A model generated the notes under the pieces. The model saw only the letters and a program-made list of their open reading frames with translations. It did not search any database and was not told where the DNA came from. The translations under genes were made by a program, and so were the position numbers. Of a stretch of DNA of 64,000 nucleotides, positions 32,693 through 45,014 are shown piece by piece; position 1 is the first letter of the stretch; each line of letters starts with the position of its first letter. This stretch comes from SZUA-584 sp964441275 (GTDB taxonomy: Bacteria; Bacillota; Clostridia; Christensenellales; SZUA-584): the NCBI GenBank assembly GCA_964441275.1, contig CAYTUG010000006.1, forward strand, positions 1 to 64,000, written 5' to 3'.

Positions 32693-35323
32693 ATGAGTAT
32701 AAAAGAGTTGAGCAAAGTGTACGAGCCAAAAGAAGTTGAGCAAAGGCTGTATGATAATTGGCTTAAAAACGGGTACTTTCGTGCACGGATTGATAAAAGC
32801 AAAAAGCCTTTTACTATTGTAATGCCGCCTCCGAATATTACCGGGCAGCTGCATATGGGGCATGCGCTTGACAATATGATTCAGGATGCAATAATTCGTA
32901 CAAAAAGAATGCAGGGGTTTGTTGCGCTGTGGCTTCCGGGCACCGATCACGCAAGCATAGCCACCGAAGTAAAAATTGTGGATAAGCTTAAAGAAGAAGG
33001 AACGTCAAAAGAACAGTTGGGCCGCGAAAAGTTTTTGGAACGTGCTTGGGAATGGAAAGAAAAATACGGCGGGCGCATAATTGAACAGCTAAAAAAATTA
33101 GGTTCTTCGTGCGACTTTAGCCGCGAACGATTTACGATGGATGAAGGCTGCTCGCGTGCGGTAACCGAATTTTTTGTTAGGCTGTACAACAAGGGGCTGA
33201 TATACAAAGGCGACAGGATTATAAACTGGTGCCCCGTTTGCAAAACCGCATTATCCGACGCAGAAGTCGAGCACATGGAGCATGATTCGTTTCTTTGGTA
33301 TTTTAGGTATCCCGAGCAAGAAGGAGGGGAGGGGATAGTGGTTGCGACAACCCGCCCGGAAACTATGCTTGGGGATACGGCGGTTGCGGTAAACCCGAAA
33401 GATAAGCGCTACAGCCGTCTTATCGGGAAAAAACTTGTGCTGCCAATAATGAACAGAGTGATAACCGTGGTTGCGGATGAATATGTGGACATGCGGTTTG
33501 GCACAGGAGCGGTTAAGATTACGCCGGCGCATGACCCTAACGATTTTGAAGTGGCCGAAAGGCACAACCTGCCCTCAATAAGGGTGATTGACGATAGCGG
33601 TTATATTAACCAAAACGGAGGCAAATTTGAAGGCATATACAAGGACGAAGCAAGAGCACTTATAGTGCAGGAGATGCGGCAGTTGTCTTTGTTAGAAAAA
33701 ACGCAGAAGCATAAGCACAATGTCGGGCATTGCTATAGATGCGATACCGTTGTTGAGCCTATTGTATCTAAACAATGGTTTGTATCTATGAAAACTTTGG
33801 CGGAGCCCGCCATAAAAGCGGTGCGCACGGGCGAGATAAAGTTTGTGCCCAAAAGAAGCGAGACCGTATATTTTAATTGGCTTGAGAACATAAAAGACTG
33901 GTGCATTTCACGACAGCTTTGGTGGGGGCATCGCATACCCGCTTGGTATTGCCAAAGCTGCGGGCAAATGGCGGTGGGCGCACAGCCTCCAAAAAGCTGC
34001 GTTTGCGGGGGAAGCGGTTACAAACAGGACGAAGATGTGCTTGACACATGGTTCTCAAGCGGGCTTTGGCCTTTTTCGACATTAGGATGGCCTGATAAAA
34101 CGCAGGATCTTGAATATTTTTATCCTACCAATGTTTTGGTTACGGGGTACGACATATTGTTCTTTTGGGTTGCCCGTATGATAATGTCGGGCTGCGAATG
34201 CATGGGAGAGAAGCCTTTTGAATATGTGAGCGTACACGGGCTTGTAAGAGACGCGTTGGGGCGGAAGATGAGCAAATCATTGGGCAATGGTATAGACCCG
34301 TTGGAAGTGATAGAGCAATATGGCGCGGACGCGCTTAGGTTTTCTCTTGCGGCGGGCGTGCGCATAGGCGGCGATATGCGTTTTTCGGACGAAAAGGTTT
34401 TGAGCGCGCGAAATTTCGCAAATAAGATATGGAATGCGGCGCGCTTTGTTTTGTTAAATGCGGGCGGAAATGTGCTGCCGGTTGACGAGGGATTTTTGGA
34501 TATAGCCGACAAATGGATTTTAACTAAACTTTCGGTATTGACTGAAGACATAACTTCTCTAATTGAAAGGTTCGAGCTTGGCTTGGCGGCGCAAAAGCTG
34601 CATGATTTTATCTGGAGCGAATACTGCGACTGGTACATAGAGATGGCAAAACCCCGCCTTTTGGGCAGCGATGAAAAAGATAAACAAACGGCGGTTTCCG
34701 TGTTGGTTGAGGTTTTAAAAACCACTCTTAAATTATTGCACCCTTTTATGCCGTTTATAACGGAAGAAATATACCAAAACCTGCCCGGGACTTTTGGCAG
34801 CATTATGGTATCAGATTGGCCCGAGGCGAAAAACAAATATCCAAAAGCCGAAAAGGCGTTGCATAGCGTTATGGAAATAATACGGGGCATCCGCAACATA
34901 CGTGCCGAAATGGATGTTCCGCAGAAAAACCGCCCTGTTATAAAAATATTGGCTGCGGAAAAATATCGGGACGACTATCAAATATGCGAAAAATATATTG
35001 AAAGGCTTGCGCTTGCCTCAAACATAGAGTTTATTGCCGATAAATCGTCGGTGCCGGATAATGCGATTTCGGTAATAGGCGTGGGAGCGGAGGCTTTTAT
35101 GGCTCTTGATGAACTCATAGATATAGAAAAAGAGCTTTTAAGGCTTAAACAAGAAACAAACCGCCTTAAAGGAGAAATTGCCCGTGCGGAATCCAAACTC
35201 GGCAACAAAGGGTTTACACTAAAAGCGCCCGAAAGCGTTGTGCGGGTAGAGCGTGAAAAGCTTCAAACTTATCGCGAAATGTTAAGCGCGGTACAAACAA
35301 GGCAGGCGGAGCTTATAGGATGA
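32693..35323 (+). CDS. valS: Valyl-tRNA synthetase
   Basis: 876 residues, normal length. Class I signatures: HMGH at 54-57 and KMSKS at 525-529. The editing (CP1) domain is between them, then an anticodon-binding domain (LHDFIWSEYCDWYIE) and a C-terminal coiled coil (LIDIEKELLRLKQETNRLKG). ATG 32693 follows GGGAGGA; an in-frame TTG 24 bases upstream sits in the terminator T-run and is rejected. Controlled by the T-box. Its stop overlaps the folC start (ATGA). Confidence 0.97.
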   Translation: MSIKELSKVYEPKEVEQRLYDNWLKNGYFRARIDKSKKPFTIVMPPPNITGQLHMGHALDNMIQDAIIRTKRMQGFVALWLPGTDHASIATEVKIVDKLKEEGTSKEQLGREKFLERAWEWKEKYGGRIIEQLKKLGSSCDFSRERFTMDEGCSRAVTEFFVRLYNKGLIYKGDRIINWCPVCKTALSDAEVEHMEHDSFLWYFRYPEQEGGEGIVVATTRPETMLGDTAVAVNPKDKRYSRLIGKKLVLPIMNRVITVVADEYVDMRFGTGAVKITPAHDPNDFEVAERHNLPSIRVIDDSGYINQNGGKFEGIYKDEARALIVQEMRQLSLLEKTQKHKHNVGHCYRCDTVVEPIVSKQWFVSMKTLAEPAIKAVRTGEIKFVPKRSETVYFNWLENIKDWCISRQLWWGHRIPAWYCQSCGQMAVGAQPPKSCVCGGSGYKQDEDVLDTWFSSGLWPFSTLGWPDKTQDLEYFYPTNVLVTGYDILFFWVARMIMSGCECMGEKPFEYVSVHGLVRDALGRKMSKSLGNGIDPLEVIEQYGADALRFSLAAGVRIGGDMRFSDEKVLSARNFANKIWNAARFVLLNAGGNVLPVDEGFLDIADKWILTKLSVLTEDITSLIERFELGLAAQKLHDFIWSEYCDWYIEMAKPRLLGSDEKDKQTAVSVLVEVLKTTLKLLHPFMPFITEEIYQNLPGTFGSIMVSDWPEAKNKYPKAEKALHSVMEIIRGIRNIRAEMDVPQKNRPVIKILAAEKYRDDYQICEKYIERLALASNIEFIADKSSVPDNAISVIGVGAEAFMALDELIDIEKELLRLKQETNRLKGEIARAESKLGNKGFTLKAPESVVRVEREKLQTYREMLSAVQTRQAELIG

Positions 35324-36441
35324 AATACGTGCACATAGCGGGTACTAACGGCAAGGGTTCGGTTGCCGAGTACATTAACCGCATATTAATTGCGGCAGGC
35401 AAAAAGTGCGGGTGTTTCACATCGCCGCATATTGTTTCGCGTGCGGAGCGAATAAAAATTGGCGGGCAAAATATTGACGAGCACATTTTTGACGAGCTGA
35501 TTGAATATGTAAAGCAAAAGGGATTGGCTTTAAACGATACGCTTTTTGCGGCTCAAACAGCCGCGGCGCTTGTTTGGTTTGAGCGCCAAGAAGTGGAATA
35601 TGCGGTATTAGAAACGGGAGTTGGAGGACGGCTTGACCCTACCAATTGTATAAAGCCCAAAATAAGCGTAATAACTCCCATAAGTTTAGACCATGTTAAT
35701 ATGTTGGGCAGCACGCTTTCCAAGATTGCGCATGAAAAGAGCGGAATAATTAAAGCGAATGTTCCGGTTGTAAGCGCAGTGCAGCCGCCGGACGTTATGA
35801 GCGTTATCAGGCAGCATTGCGCAAAAAACGGCGCGCAGTTATTGCAGGTTCCGCCTGTTCGGGTTCTGTCGCGTTCCGTGGACGCCCAAACATTTGAAAT
35901 GGACGGGGGCATTTACACAATAAGCGCAATGGGAGAGCATCAGGCGCAAAATGCCGCAATTGCGGTCTGCGCCGCACAGCGGCTCGGGATAACCGGCGAT
36001 GCAATCTTAAGGGGGCTTGCGCAAACAAGACTAAGATGCCGTATGCAGCTATTTTCGGGCAAACCTGACATGCTTATAGATGGGGCGCATAACGTTGCGG
36101 CAACAGATGCGCTTATAAAGGTTTTGGACACCCATTTTATAAACAGGCGCAAAATACTGCTTTTTGCATGCATGGCCGATAAAGACTACGCTTCAATGAT
36201 AAAAAAATTGTCGCCCGAATTTTTTAGCGTTTTCACAACAAAGGTTGCCGGCGATAGGGGAATGGACGCAGAGCGGCTGTCAAATCTTTTCCGTTGCAAT
36301 GCTATAGCGGAAAACAACCCCGTTAACGCATTTTATGCGGCAAGAGAGAAGGCTTTAAACTTCGGCGCTTTGCTGGTGGTCGCGGGCTCATTCTATCTTG
36401 CGGGAATAGTTGAGCCTATAATAATGCGAAATCATAAATGA
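35320..36441 (+). CDS. folC: Folylpolyglutamate/dihydrofolate synthase, short form
   Basis: 373 residues. The Mur-ligase-like ATP loop AGTNGKGSVAEY is at residues 7-18, followed by the CFTSPH and LETGVGGRLDPTN motifs. The C-terminal domain has the LIDGAHNVAA motif. It adds glutamates to folates and may also make dihydrofolate. The protein begins almost directly at the P-loop and so lacks the roughly 40-residue N-terminal helix region of typical FolC of about 420-430 residues; the 4-base overlap with valS and the SD inside valS support this start. Co-transcribed with valS, as in many Firmicutes. Confidence 0.9.
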   Translation: MKYVHIAGTNGKGSVAEYINRILIAAGKKCGCFTSPHIVSRAERIKIGGQNIDEHIFDELIEYVKQKGLALNDTLFAAQTAAALVWFERQEVEYAVLETGVGGRLDPTNCIKPKISVITPISLDHVNMLGSTLSKIAHEKSGIIKANVPVVSAVQPPDVMSVIRQHCAKNGAQLLQVPPVRVLSRSVDAQTFEMDGGIYTISAMGEHQAQNAAIAVCAAQRLGITGDAILRGLAQTRLRCRMQLFSGKPDMLIDGAHNVAATDALIKVLDTHFINRRKILLFACMADKDYASMIKKLSPEFFSVFTTKVAGDRGMDAERLSNLFRCNAIAENNPVNAFYAAREKALNFGALLVVAGSFYLAGIVEPIIMRNHK

Positions 36442-36488
36442 GCAAATTTAACAGCACAAAACGAAAATATGTTCGCCCGAAATTATGT

Positions 36489-36518
36489 TTGTGTTTTTAT
36501 ATTATTTTATGCTATAAT
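36489..36518 (+). promoter_or_regulatory. Possible uvrB promoter
   Basis: TTGTGT (36489-36494), an 18-base spacer and a perfect TATAAT (36513-36518). It lies just before a terminator-like hairpin. No LexA/SOS box was recognised. Confidence 0.45.
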
Positions 36519-36527
36519 TGTCGCCAG

Positions 36528-36566
36528 ACCGCGGGGGCGGCACCTTGTGTCGGTTGCGGTTTTTTA
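36528..36566 (+). terminator. Terminator or attenuator hairpin before uvrB
   Basis: CCGC and GGCAC pair with GTGTC and GCGG around CTT, followed by six T. If the TATAAT just upstream is a real promoter, the hairpin would sit at the very 5-prime end of the uvrB transcript; otherwise it simply ends the valS-folC operon. Confidence 0.6.
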
Positions 36567-36640
36567 TGCTGTTAAAGTTGGCGGCAGCTTTAAAACTGTG
36601 TTAAAAAATTTTACCTTGCAGCACAAAGAGGTTTCTTGAT

Positions 36641-38605
36641 TTGGACTTTAAACTGCATTCAAAGTACAAGCCGGCAGGCAGCCAGCCAAAGGCGATAGAT
36701 GCGCTTGTGGGCGCTGTTAATTCGGGCAAAAAAGCGCAGGTGCTTCTTGGCGTTACGGGAAGCGGCAAAACTTTTACTATGGCAAACGTGATAGACAGGC
36801 TAAACCGCCCGGTGCTTGTTTTAGCGCATAACAAAACGTTGGCAGCGCAGTTGTGCGGCGAATTTCGCGAATACTTTCCCGACAACTCAGTAGAATTCTT
36901 TGTAAGTTACTATGATTATTATCAACCCGAAGCGTATGTGCCCGGCAAAGATTTGTATATTGAAAAGGATGCGAGCGTAAACGACGAGATAGACAGAATG
37001 CGGCATAGCGCCACTTGGGCTTTGCAAGAAAGGCGCGATGTAATTATCGTTGCGTCCGTATCGTGCATATACGCAATAGGCGATCCTGCCGAATACCGCA
37101 ACTTGAGCATTTCGCTTCGCCCTGACACGCATATTAAACGCGACGATTTGTTGGCTAAACTGGTGGATATAAACTATTCTCGGGGCGATGTGGATTTTTC
37201 AAGGGGCCGCTTTCGGGTGCGGGGGGATACTGTAGAGGTGTTTCCGGCCAGCACTGCGGAAAAAGCTGTGCGGATAGAGTTTTTTGGCGATACGGTTGAG
37301 AGGATATTAGAAATAGAAGCTTTAACCGGCAGGGTTTTAAGCGAGCGGGCGCATTTAGCCATATTCCCGGCTACCCACTACGCAATTGAGCGGGAATCTA
37401 TGCTTTTGGCGCTTGAGCGGATTAACGCCGATATGGCTGAACAAATTGACAAATTAAAAGCGCAGGATAAGTTGCTCGAGGCGGAGCGGCTCAAACAGCG
37501 CACGGTTTACGATATGGAAATGCTAAGAGAGCTTGGATATTGCAGCGGAATAGAAAACTATGCGCGCTATTTTGACGGCAGAAAGCCGGGAGACCCGCCA
37601 TACACCCTTCTTGATTATTTTCCCGACGATTATATTATGTTTGTTGACGAATCCCACGTTATGATGCCTCAGGTGCGCGCCATGTACAAGGGGGATTTTT
37701 CGCGTAAAGATACGCTTGTCCAATACGGGTTCAGGCTGCCCGCGGCATATGACAACAGACCGCTAAAATTTGAAGAGTTTACAGAAAGGCAGGGGCAGAC
37801 GATATATGTGAGCGCAACGCCCGCCGATTACGAGCGCAGTTTGGCAGGCGAAGTTGTGGAACAAATCGTAAGGCCTACCGGATTGGTTGACCCTAAGGTT
37901 ACCGTGCTGCCCGCAAAGGGGCAAGTTGAACATCTTTTAGGAGAGATAAGGGGCACCGTAAAAAGAGGTTTACGCACATTGGTGACAACATTGACTAAAA
38001 AAATGGCGGAGAGGCTGACAGATTATTATAAAGAATTGGGCATAAAAGTAAGGTACATGCATTCGGACATAGATACATTGGAGAGAATGGAAATAATACG
38101 CGGATTGCGGTTAGGCGAGTTTGACGTGCTTGTAGGCATTAATTTATTGAGGGAAGGGCTTGATTTGCCCGAAGTTGCGCTTGTTGCGGTGCTCGACGCC
38201 GATAAAGAGGGGTTTTTGCGCAACGACACATCGCTGATTCAAACTATCGGCAGGGCGGCTCGCAATGTGGAAGGGCGGGTTTTGTTGTATGCGGATAGCG
38301 TAACAGGCTCTATGAGAAGGGCGATAGACGAAACGGAACGGCGGCGTGCAATGCAGATAGAGTATAACGAGAGGCACGGCATAACGCCCAAAACAATAGT
38401 CAAGCAAGCGCCCGCAATGTTAAAGATAACAAAGCCGGTTAAGGACTCGGAAAAGCTTACGTATAATGAAGCAATCAAAAAAGCGGCAATTGTGGAAAAA
38501 CAAATGAGGCAAGCCGCAATGGAGTTAGAGTTTGAAGCCGCGGCAGCATTGCGTGACGAGCTGTTCCGCATTAAAGAAATTATAAGAAAAGGGAAACAAG
38601 CATAA
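36641..38605 (+). CDS. uvrB: Excinuclease ABC subunit B
   Basis: 654 residues, normal. Walker A GVTGSGKT at 37-44, the DNA-inserting beta-hairpin YYDYYQPEAY, helicase motifs (DESHVMMPQ, QTIGRAARN) and the C-terminal UVR motif that binds UvrC are all visible. It loads on damaged DNA after UvrA in nucleotide excision repair. The start is TTG at 36641 behind AAAGAGG. Followed 4 bases later by uvrA; uvrC is not in the window. Confidence 0.97.
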   Translation: MDFKLHSKYKPAGSQPKAIDALVGAVNSGKKAQVLLGVTGSGKTFTMANVIDRLNRPVLVLAHNKTLAAQLCGEFREYFPDNSVEFFVSYYDYYQPEAYVPGKDLYIEKDASVNDEIDRMRHSATWALQERRDVIIVASVSCIYAIGDPAEYRNLSISLRPDTHIKRDDLLAKLVDINYSRGDVDFSRGRFRVRGDTVEVFPASTAEKAVRIEFFGDTVERILEIEALTGRVLSERAHLAIFPATHYAIERESMLLALERINADMAEQIDKLKAQDKLLEAERLKQRTVYDMEMLRELGYCSGIENYARYFDGRKPGDPPYTLLDYFPDDYIMFVDESHVMMPQVRAMYKGDFSRKDTLVQYGFRLPAAYDNRPLKFEEFTERQGQTIYVSATPADYERSLAGEVVEQIVRPTGLVDPKVTVLPAKGQVEHLLGEIRGTVKRGLRTLVTTLTKKMAERLTDYYKELGIKVRYMHSDIDTLERMEIIRGLRLGEFDVLVGINLLREGLDLPEVALVAVLDADKEGFLRNDTSLIQTIGRAARNVEGRVLLYADSVTGSMRRAIDETERRRAMQIEYNERHGITPKTIVKQAPAMLKITKPVKDSEKLTYNEAIKKAAIVEKQMRQAAMELEFEAAAALRDELFRIKEIIRKGKQA

Positions 38606-38609
38606 CGTT

Positions 38610-41429
38610 ATGATTGAATATATAAAGGTAAAAGGGGCGAGGGAGCATAATTTAAAAGATGTAGACGTACTGATTCCGCGCAACAAATTGGTTGTAATAA
38701 CCGGCATCTCGGGCAGCGGCAAATCATCGCTTGCGTTTGATACAATTTACGCGGAAGGCCAGCGCAGATACGTGGAATCTCTTTCCGCTTATGCGCGCCA
38801 ATTTTTAGGGCAGATGGATAAGCCGGATGTTGATTCTATTGACGGGCTTTCGCCGGCAATATCAATAGACCAGAAGACGACAAGCAAAAACCCGCGTTCA
38901 ACCGTAGGCACGGTAACCGAGATTCACGATTATCTGCGGCTGCTGTTTGCGCGCGCGGGGGAGGTGCACTGCACACGCTGCGGCAAGAAGATTGAGCGTC
39001 AAACGGTAGACCAGATTGTTGACGATATACTAAAAAGGCCGTCCGGAGACAGAATAATGATATTGGCTCCAGTAGTAAAGGGCAGGAAGGGACGGCACGA
39101 AAAGCTGCTCGATGATCTTTCAAAATCGGGCTATTCGCGGGTTATGGTTGACGGTATAACGTATACCCTCGATGAAGAAATTGTGCTTGATAAGAATAAA
39201 AGACATACTATAGATGTGGTTGTAGACAGGATTATTCTGTCTGACGATTCGCCTGCGAGGTTGACCGATTCCGTGGAAACCGCGCTTGAACGCGGCGAAG
39301 GCGTTATAAAAATAGTCGATTTAGACAGCAATTTTGAACAAAGCTATTCGCAAAACTATGCGTGCATAGATTGCGGAATAAGCATCGATGAGATATCGCC
39401 CCGGTTGTTTTCTTTTAACGCGCCTTACGGCGCATGTTCCTATTGCCATGGTTTAGGGACAATTATGAAAGTGGACGAAGATATAGTTGTACCCGATAAG
39501 ACAAAATCGCTTGCGCAGGGCGCGATAAAAGCAATGGGCTGGAATTCGGCGTCATCCGATAACTGGGGCACATACTATTTTGTGGGTTTGGCAAAACATT
39601 TTGGGTTTGATATGCAAACGCCCTTCAAAGATTTGAGCGAAAAGGTGCAAAATATAATACTTTACGGTACAAACGGCGAACGGTTCGAGATAGATTATTC
39701 TACCGAAAATTCAAAAGGCACTTTCCTAAACAGCTTTGAAGGCGTAATACCGAGTATTGAGCGGCGTTATATGCAAACCGGGTCCGACATGATGAAAGCC
39801 GAATACGAAAAATATATGGCGACTTTGGTTTGCCCCGCGTGTAACGGTACAAGATATAAAAAAGAGCCTCTCTCCGTGCTTATAGGCGGCAAAAATATCG
39901 CTCAAGTATCCGAGATGGCAATAATCGACACAATACGGTTTTTTGAAAAACTAAAGCTTACGGACAAGCAAAGACTGATTGCGGACAGGGTGTTAAAAGA
40001 GCTGCTATCAAGGCTTAAATTTCTCAAAAATGTGGGGCTGGCATATTTGACCCTTTCGCGTTCCGCCGGAACTCTTTCGGGGGGAGAAGCCCAGCGCATA
40101 CGGCTTGCCACTCAAATAGGTTCGGGATTAACAGGCGTTTTGTACATACTCGACGAGCCGAGCATAGGGTTGCACCAGAAAGATAATTACAGGCTTATCG
40201 AAACGCTAAAAGAGCTTCAGTCTCTCGGAAACACCCTGATTGTAGTCGAGCACGACGAAGAGACGATGCGCAGTGCGGATTGGCTGATAGACATGGGGCC
40301 GGGCGCCGGGCTTCAAGGTGGGCGTGTTGTCGCCGCGGGCACTTTGCAGCAAATAGAAAATGACCCGAAATCCATTACCGGCCAGTACCTATCGGGGGCG
40401 AAGAAAATTAAAGTTCCGGAACAAAGGCGCAAGCCTGCCGGCTATTTTACTGTGCAAGGAGCGCAGGAAAACAACCTGAAAAACATTGACGCCAAATTTC
40501 CTATTGGCGTTATAACGGCTGTAACCGGCGTATCGGGCAGCGGAAAATCCACTCTTGTTAGCGAGGTGCTGTATAAAGCGTTAGCCAAAAAGATATATAA
40601 AGCAAAAGAAAGGCCGGGAAAACACAAACAGATTGCGGGCGCGGATAGTATAGACAAAGTTATAAATATAGACCAAAGCCCTATCGGGCGCACGCCCCGC
40701 TCAAATCCGGCAACGTATACGGGCGTTTTTACGCCTGTGAGGGATTTATTTGCGTCCACCAAAGACGCCAAGGTTAAAGGTTTCGGCAAAGGACGATTTT
40801 CCTTTAATATCAAAGGCGGAAGATGTGAGGCGTGCAGGGGAGACGGGATAATTAAAATTGAAATGCACTTTCTGCCCGATGTTTATGTGCCTTGCGAGAT
40901 ATGCAAGGGGGCAAGGTACAATAGGGAAACGCTTGAGGTTAAATACAAGGGCAAGACCATCCAGCAGGTGCTTGATATGACGGCGCAAGAGGCGCTTGAG
41001 TTTTTCGGGAGCATCCCGGCAATAAAAAACATATTGCAAGTAATATGCGATGTGGGGTTAGGTTATATACGCTTGGGACAGCCTTCGACCACTCTTTCGG
41101 GCGGGGAAGCGCAGCGAGTTAAATTGGCCACTCACCTTTCTAAGCGTCAAACGGGCAGCACTCTTTTTATTTTGGACGAGCCGACAACGGGGCTGCATGC
41201 CGCCGATGTAAAAAAGCTTGTTTCAATACTTGCAAGGCTTGCCGATAAGGGCAACACGGTTATTGTAATTGAGCACAACCTCGACGTTATAAAATGCGCC
41301 GATTACTGCATAGATTTGGGCCCGGAAGGCGGCGATAACGGCGGATATATAATTGCGCAGGGCACTCCCGAACAGCTTGCAAATATAAAACAAAGCGCCA
41401 CGGGAGAGTATCTTAAAAAGGTGCTTTGA
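38610..41429 (+). CDS. uvrA: Excinuclease ABC subunit A
   Basis: 939 residues, normal. Two ABC ATPase modules: Walker A GISGSGKSS at 32-40 and a second GVSGSGKST near residue 640, each with LSGGEAQR signatures. Zinc motifs CTRCGKK/CIDC, CSYCHG/CPAC and CEACRGDG/CEICKGARYN are present. It detects helix distortion and hands DNA to UvrB. Downstream of uvrB in one operon. Confidence 0.97.
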   Translation: MIEYIKVKGAREHNLKDVDVLIPRNKLVVITGISGSGKSSLAFDTIYAEGQRRYVESLSAYARQFLGQMDKPDVDSIDGLSPAISIDQKTTSKNPRSTVGTVTEIHDYLRLLFARAGEVHCTRCGKKIERQTVDQIVDDILKRPSGDRIMILAPVVKGRKGRHEKLLDDLSKSGYSRVMVDGITYTLDEEIVLDKNKRHTIDVVVDRIILSDDSPARLTDSVETALERGEGVIKIVDLDSNFEQSYSQNYACIDCGISIDEISPRLFSFNAPYGACSYCHGLGTIMKVDEDIVVPDKTKSLAQGAIKAMGWNSASSDNWGTYYFVGLAKHFGFDMQTPFKDLSEKVQNIILYGTNGERFEIDYSTENSKGTFLNSFEGVIPSIERRYMQTGSDMMKAEYEKYMATLVCPACNGTRYKKEPLSVLIGGKNIAQVSEMAIIDTIRFFEKLKLTDKQRLIADRVLKELLSRLKFLKNVGLAYLTLSRSAGTLSGGEAQRIRLATQIGSGLTGVLYILDEPSIGLHQKDNYRLIETLKELQSLGNTLIVVEHDEETMRSADWLIDMGPGAGLQGGRVVAAGTLQQIENDPKSITGQYLSGAKKIKVPEQRRKPAGYFTVQGAQENNLKNIDAKFPIGVITAVTGVSGSGKSTLVSEVLYKALAKKIYKAKERPGKHKQIAGADSIDKVINIDQSPIGRTPRSNPATYTGVFTPVRDLFASTKDAKVKGFGKGRFSFNIKGGRCEACRGDGIIKIEMHFLPDVYVPCEICKGARYNRETLEVKYKGKTIQQVLDMTAQEALEFFGSIPAIKNILQVICDVGLGYIRLGQPSTTLSGGEAQRVKLATHLSKRQTGSTLFILDEPTTGLHAADVKKLVSILARLADKGNTVIVIEHNLDVIKCADYCIDLGPEGGDNGGYIIAQGTPEQLANIKQSATGEYLKKVL

Positions 41430-41588
41430 CATATTGCCCGTATCGTATTTTATAATAATGCTTTTTGAAACGCAGCCTCACACAAACGCACAGGTCAAAT
41501 AATAAAACGGCAACGAAATTAGCTGTTTATTTTGTTGTAGTTCGCATGTATAAATGCTATCATCAAATACAAAAGAGACAAACAGACA

Positions 41589-43088
41589 ATGGGGGGTTTT
41601 ATGGGCGATAGCTTTAAAGATAGGCTGGGCAAGGTTATAAGAACAATTGTAGATATAGTTTTTGTAATGTTTTGCGCAAGCTTTTTTATGTTTTTCCTTT
41701 TCTTTGGCAACCTTGACGAACTAACTTTCTTTGAAATATTGCCTTTCATTCTTATTTTTTCTTCTTTGGGTTGGGTTTTATATTTAGTGCTGCGCATTAG
41801 CCTAAAAAAGCGCAAGAAAGCCGCTTTGATTTCCGGGGCAGTGACGTGCATACTTTTTAACGCAGGCAGATTGACCGAACCGCTCGGCTATGTTGCTGTA
41901 TTACTGCTTACCATATTTTCAATCGCTGCAGTAACTGTTATTTCAGTCAGGTTTATATCCGAGGCAGCGTCGGCGAAAATAGTGTTATTCGCTACTATTT
42001 TCGTTACTGCGCTTTTGCTGTTTAACACGGTGATTTCGCTGCCACAGTTTTCAACGAACAAACGGCTGTCCGAACAGGCAAAAGCAAAAGCCGCCGCACA
42101 GCAGGAAATCAAAGTGCCCGAAAAATATGTGAACGGCGATATTGAACTGCCCAACTTCTATATATTTATATTTGACGAGCTTGCGGGCGCAAAGTGTATG
42201 CAACAGGTATACAATTACGATAACGCTTTTTTCTATGAAAATATGCGCGAACTCGGTTTTGCGGTTTCGGAAAACAGCACCAACTATAAACAGTTTACTA
42301 TGGAATGTTTATCGGGGCTGTTTAATTTAGATTATATTTTCAGTTATGATTCCGATGGCTATTTGGCTTGTGACCAACAGTTTAAAAACGCAAGGTTTTT
42401 CAGCATAATGAAGGAAATGGGCTACACTCTTTACGAAACAGAGGTCTCTGGATTTGTGGATTTCGAGCCCCGTTACAGATATTATGCAAATAAAGAATAC
42501 CGCACCACGGAAGACGGACGCACAACTTTAGACTTAATTCTTGACTGGTCTGTTTTTGGAAGGCCGGTTCAGGAGCTTAATATATTCAGTTCCATGTATG
42601 AAAAATATAACGAAATGTTCGCACACTATATGTCTCCAAAAAGCTATGCTTATAGGAATGCGTTCACGTTTGCGTACGTTTGCTGCCCGCATGCGCCTTT
42701 TATTTACGACATAAACGGAGAACGCGTGGATGATGCAAACAGGATGAACTGGTCGGACCCTAAATATTTTCTTGAGCAATATGAGTACATGTGCGGGCAA
42801 ATTACCGATATAATGCAATCGGTAATTCAATACGACCCCGAATCAATTATTATTGTGCTTTCGGACCATGGCGTTAAACAAAACAAGCACCTTTGGGATG
42901 GCCCCGTTACAGATTACGCACAGTCGGTTGATACTTTTTTTGCGGTTTATGCAGGCGGCAGCGATTCATTGACCGATATTACAAACCTATGCGGCGCTGG
43001 CATATTAAGAAAAGTGCTCAATACGCAATTTGGTTTTAACTTAAGCCCGGTATCCCCGCCGGAAGGGTTGGGACAATTGCTCGATTAA
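41589..43088 (+). CDS. Sulfatase-fold (LtaS-like) membrane protein, paralogue 1
   Basis: Up to 499 residues. About five transmembrane helices fill the first 160 residues; the rest is an extracytoplasmic alkaline-phosphatase-superfamily domain. Metal and active-site landmarks: FIFDELAG with the first Asp, a conserved Thr in QFTMECLSGLFN as probable nucleophile, and LSDHGVKQNKH with the Asp/His pair. This architecture resembles lipoteichoic acid synthases and phosphoethanolamine or phosphoglycerol transferases. The start may be 41589 or 41601; a run of six G (41591-41596) would be the SD for the latter. First of three tandem paralogues; the C-terminus differs from the other two. Confidence 0.8.
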   Translation: MGGFMGDSFKDRLGKVIRTIVDIVFVMFCASFFMFFLFFGNLDELTFFEILPFILIFSSLGWVLYLVLRISLKKRKKAALISGAVTCILFNAGRLTEPLGYVAVLLLTIFSIAAVTVISVRFISEAASAKIVLFATIFVTALLLFNTVISLPQFSTNKRLSEQAKAKAAAQQEIKVPEKYVNGDIELPNFYIFIFDELAGAKCMQQVYNYDNAFFYENMRELGFAVSENSTNYKQFTMECLSGLFNLDYIFSYDSDGYLACDQQFKNARFFSIMKEMGYTLYETEVSGFVDFEPRYRYYANKEYRTTEDGRTTLDLILDWSVFGRPVQELNIFSSMYEKYNEMFAHYMSPKSYAYRNAFTFAYVCCPHAPFIYDINGERVDDANRMNWSDPKYFLEQYEYMCGQITDIMQSVIQYDPESIIIVLSDHGVKQNKHLWDGPVTDYAQSVDTFFAVYAGGSDSLTDITNLCGAGILRKVLNTQFGFNLSPVSPPEGLGQLLD

Positions 43089-43124
43089 CATTTATGTGCA
43101 ATAAATTACGTTTAGGTTCTTTTA

Positions 43125-43154
43125 TTGACAAGGTATATGGATTTAGTATATATT
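43125..43154 (+). promoter_or_regulatory. Promoter of sulfatase-like paralogue 2
   Basis: TTGACA (43125-43130), an 18-base spacer and TATATT (43149-43154). The -10 region GTATATATTTTT and the following G-rich SD are nearly identical to those of paralogue 3, so promoter and gene were duplicated together. Confidence 0.72.
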
Positions 43155-43180
43155 TTTAAATTGTGAGGGGGAAACTTCCA

Positions 43181-44938
<1,758 letters not shown>

Positions 44939-45014
44939 AAAGCCAAAGCTATACGGCAAATTGGATGCGGCCAATTGATTCGGGGCAGGCTAAAATGGCT
45001 TATTTCGTGCTGTA

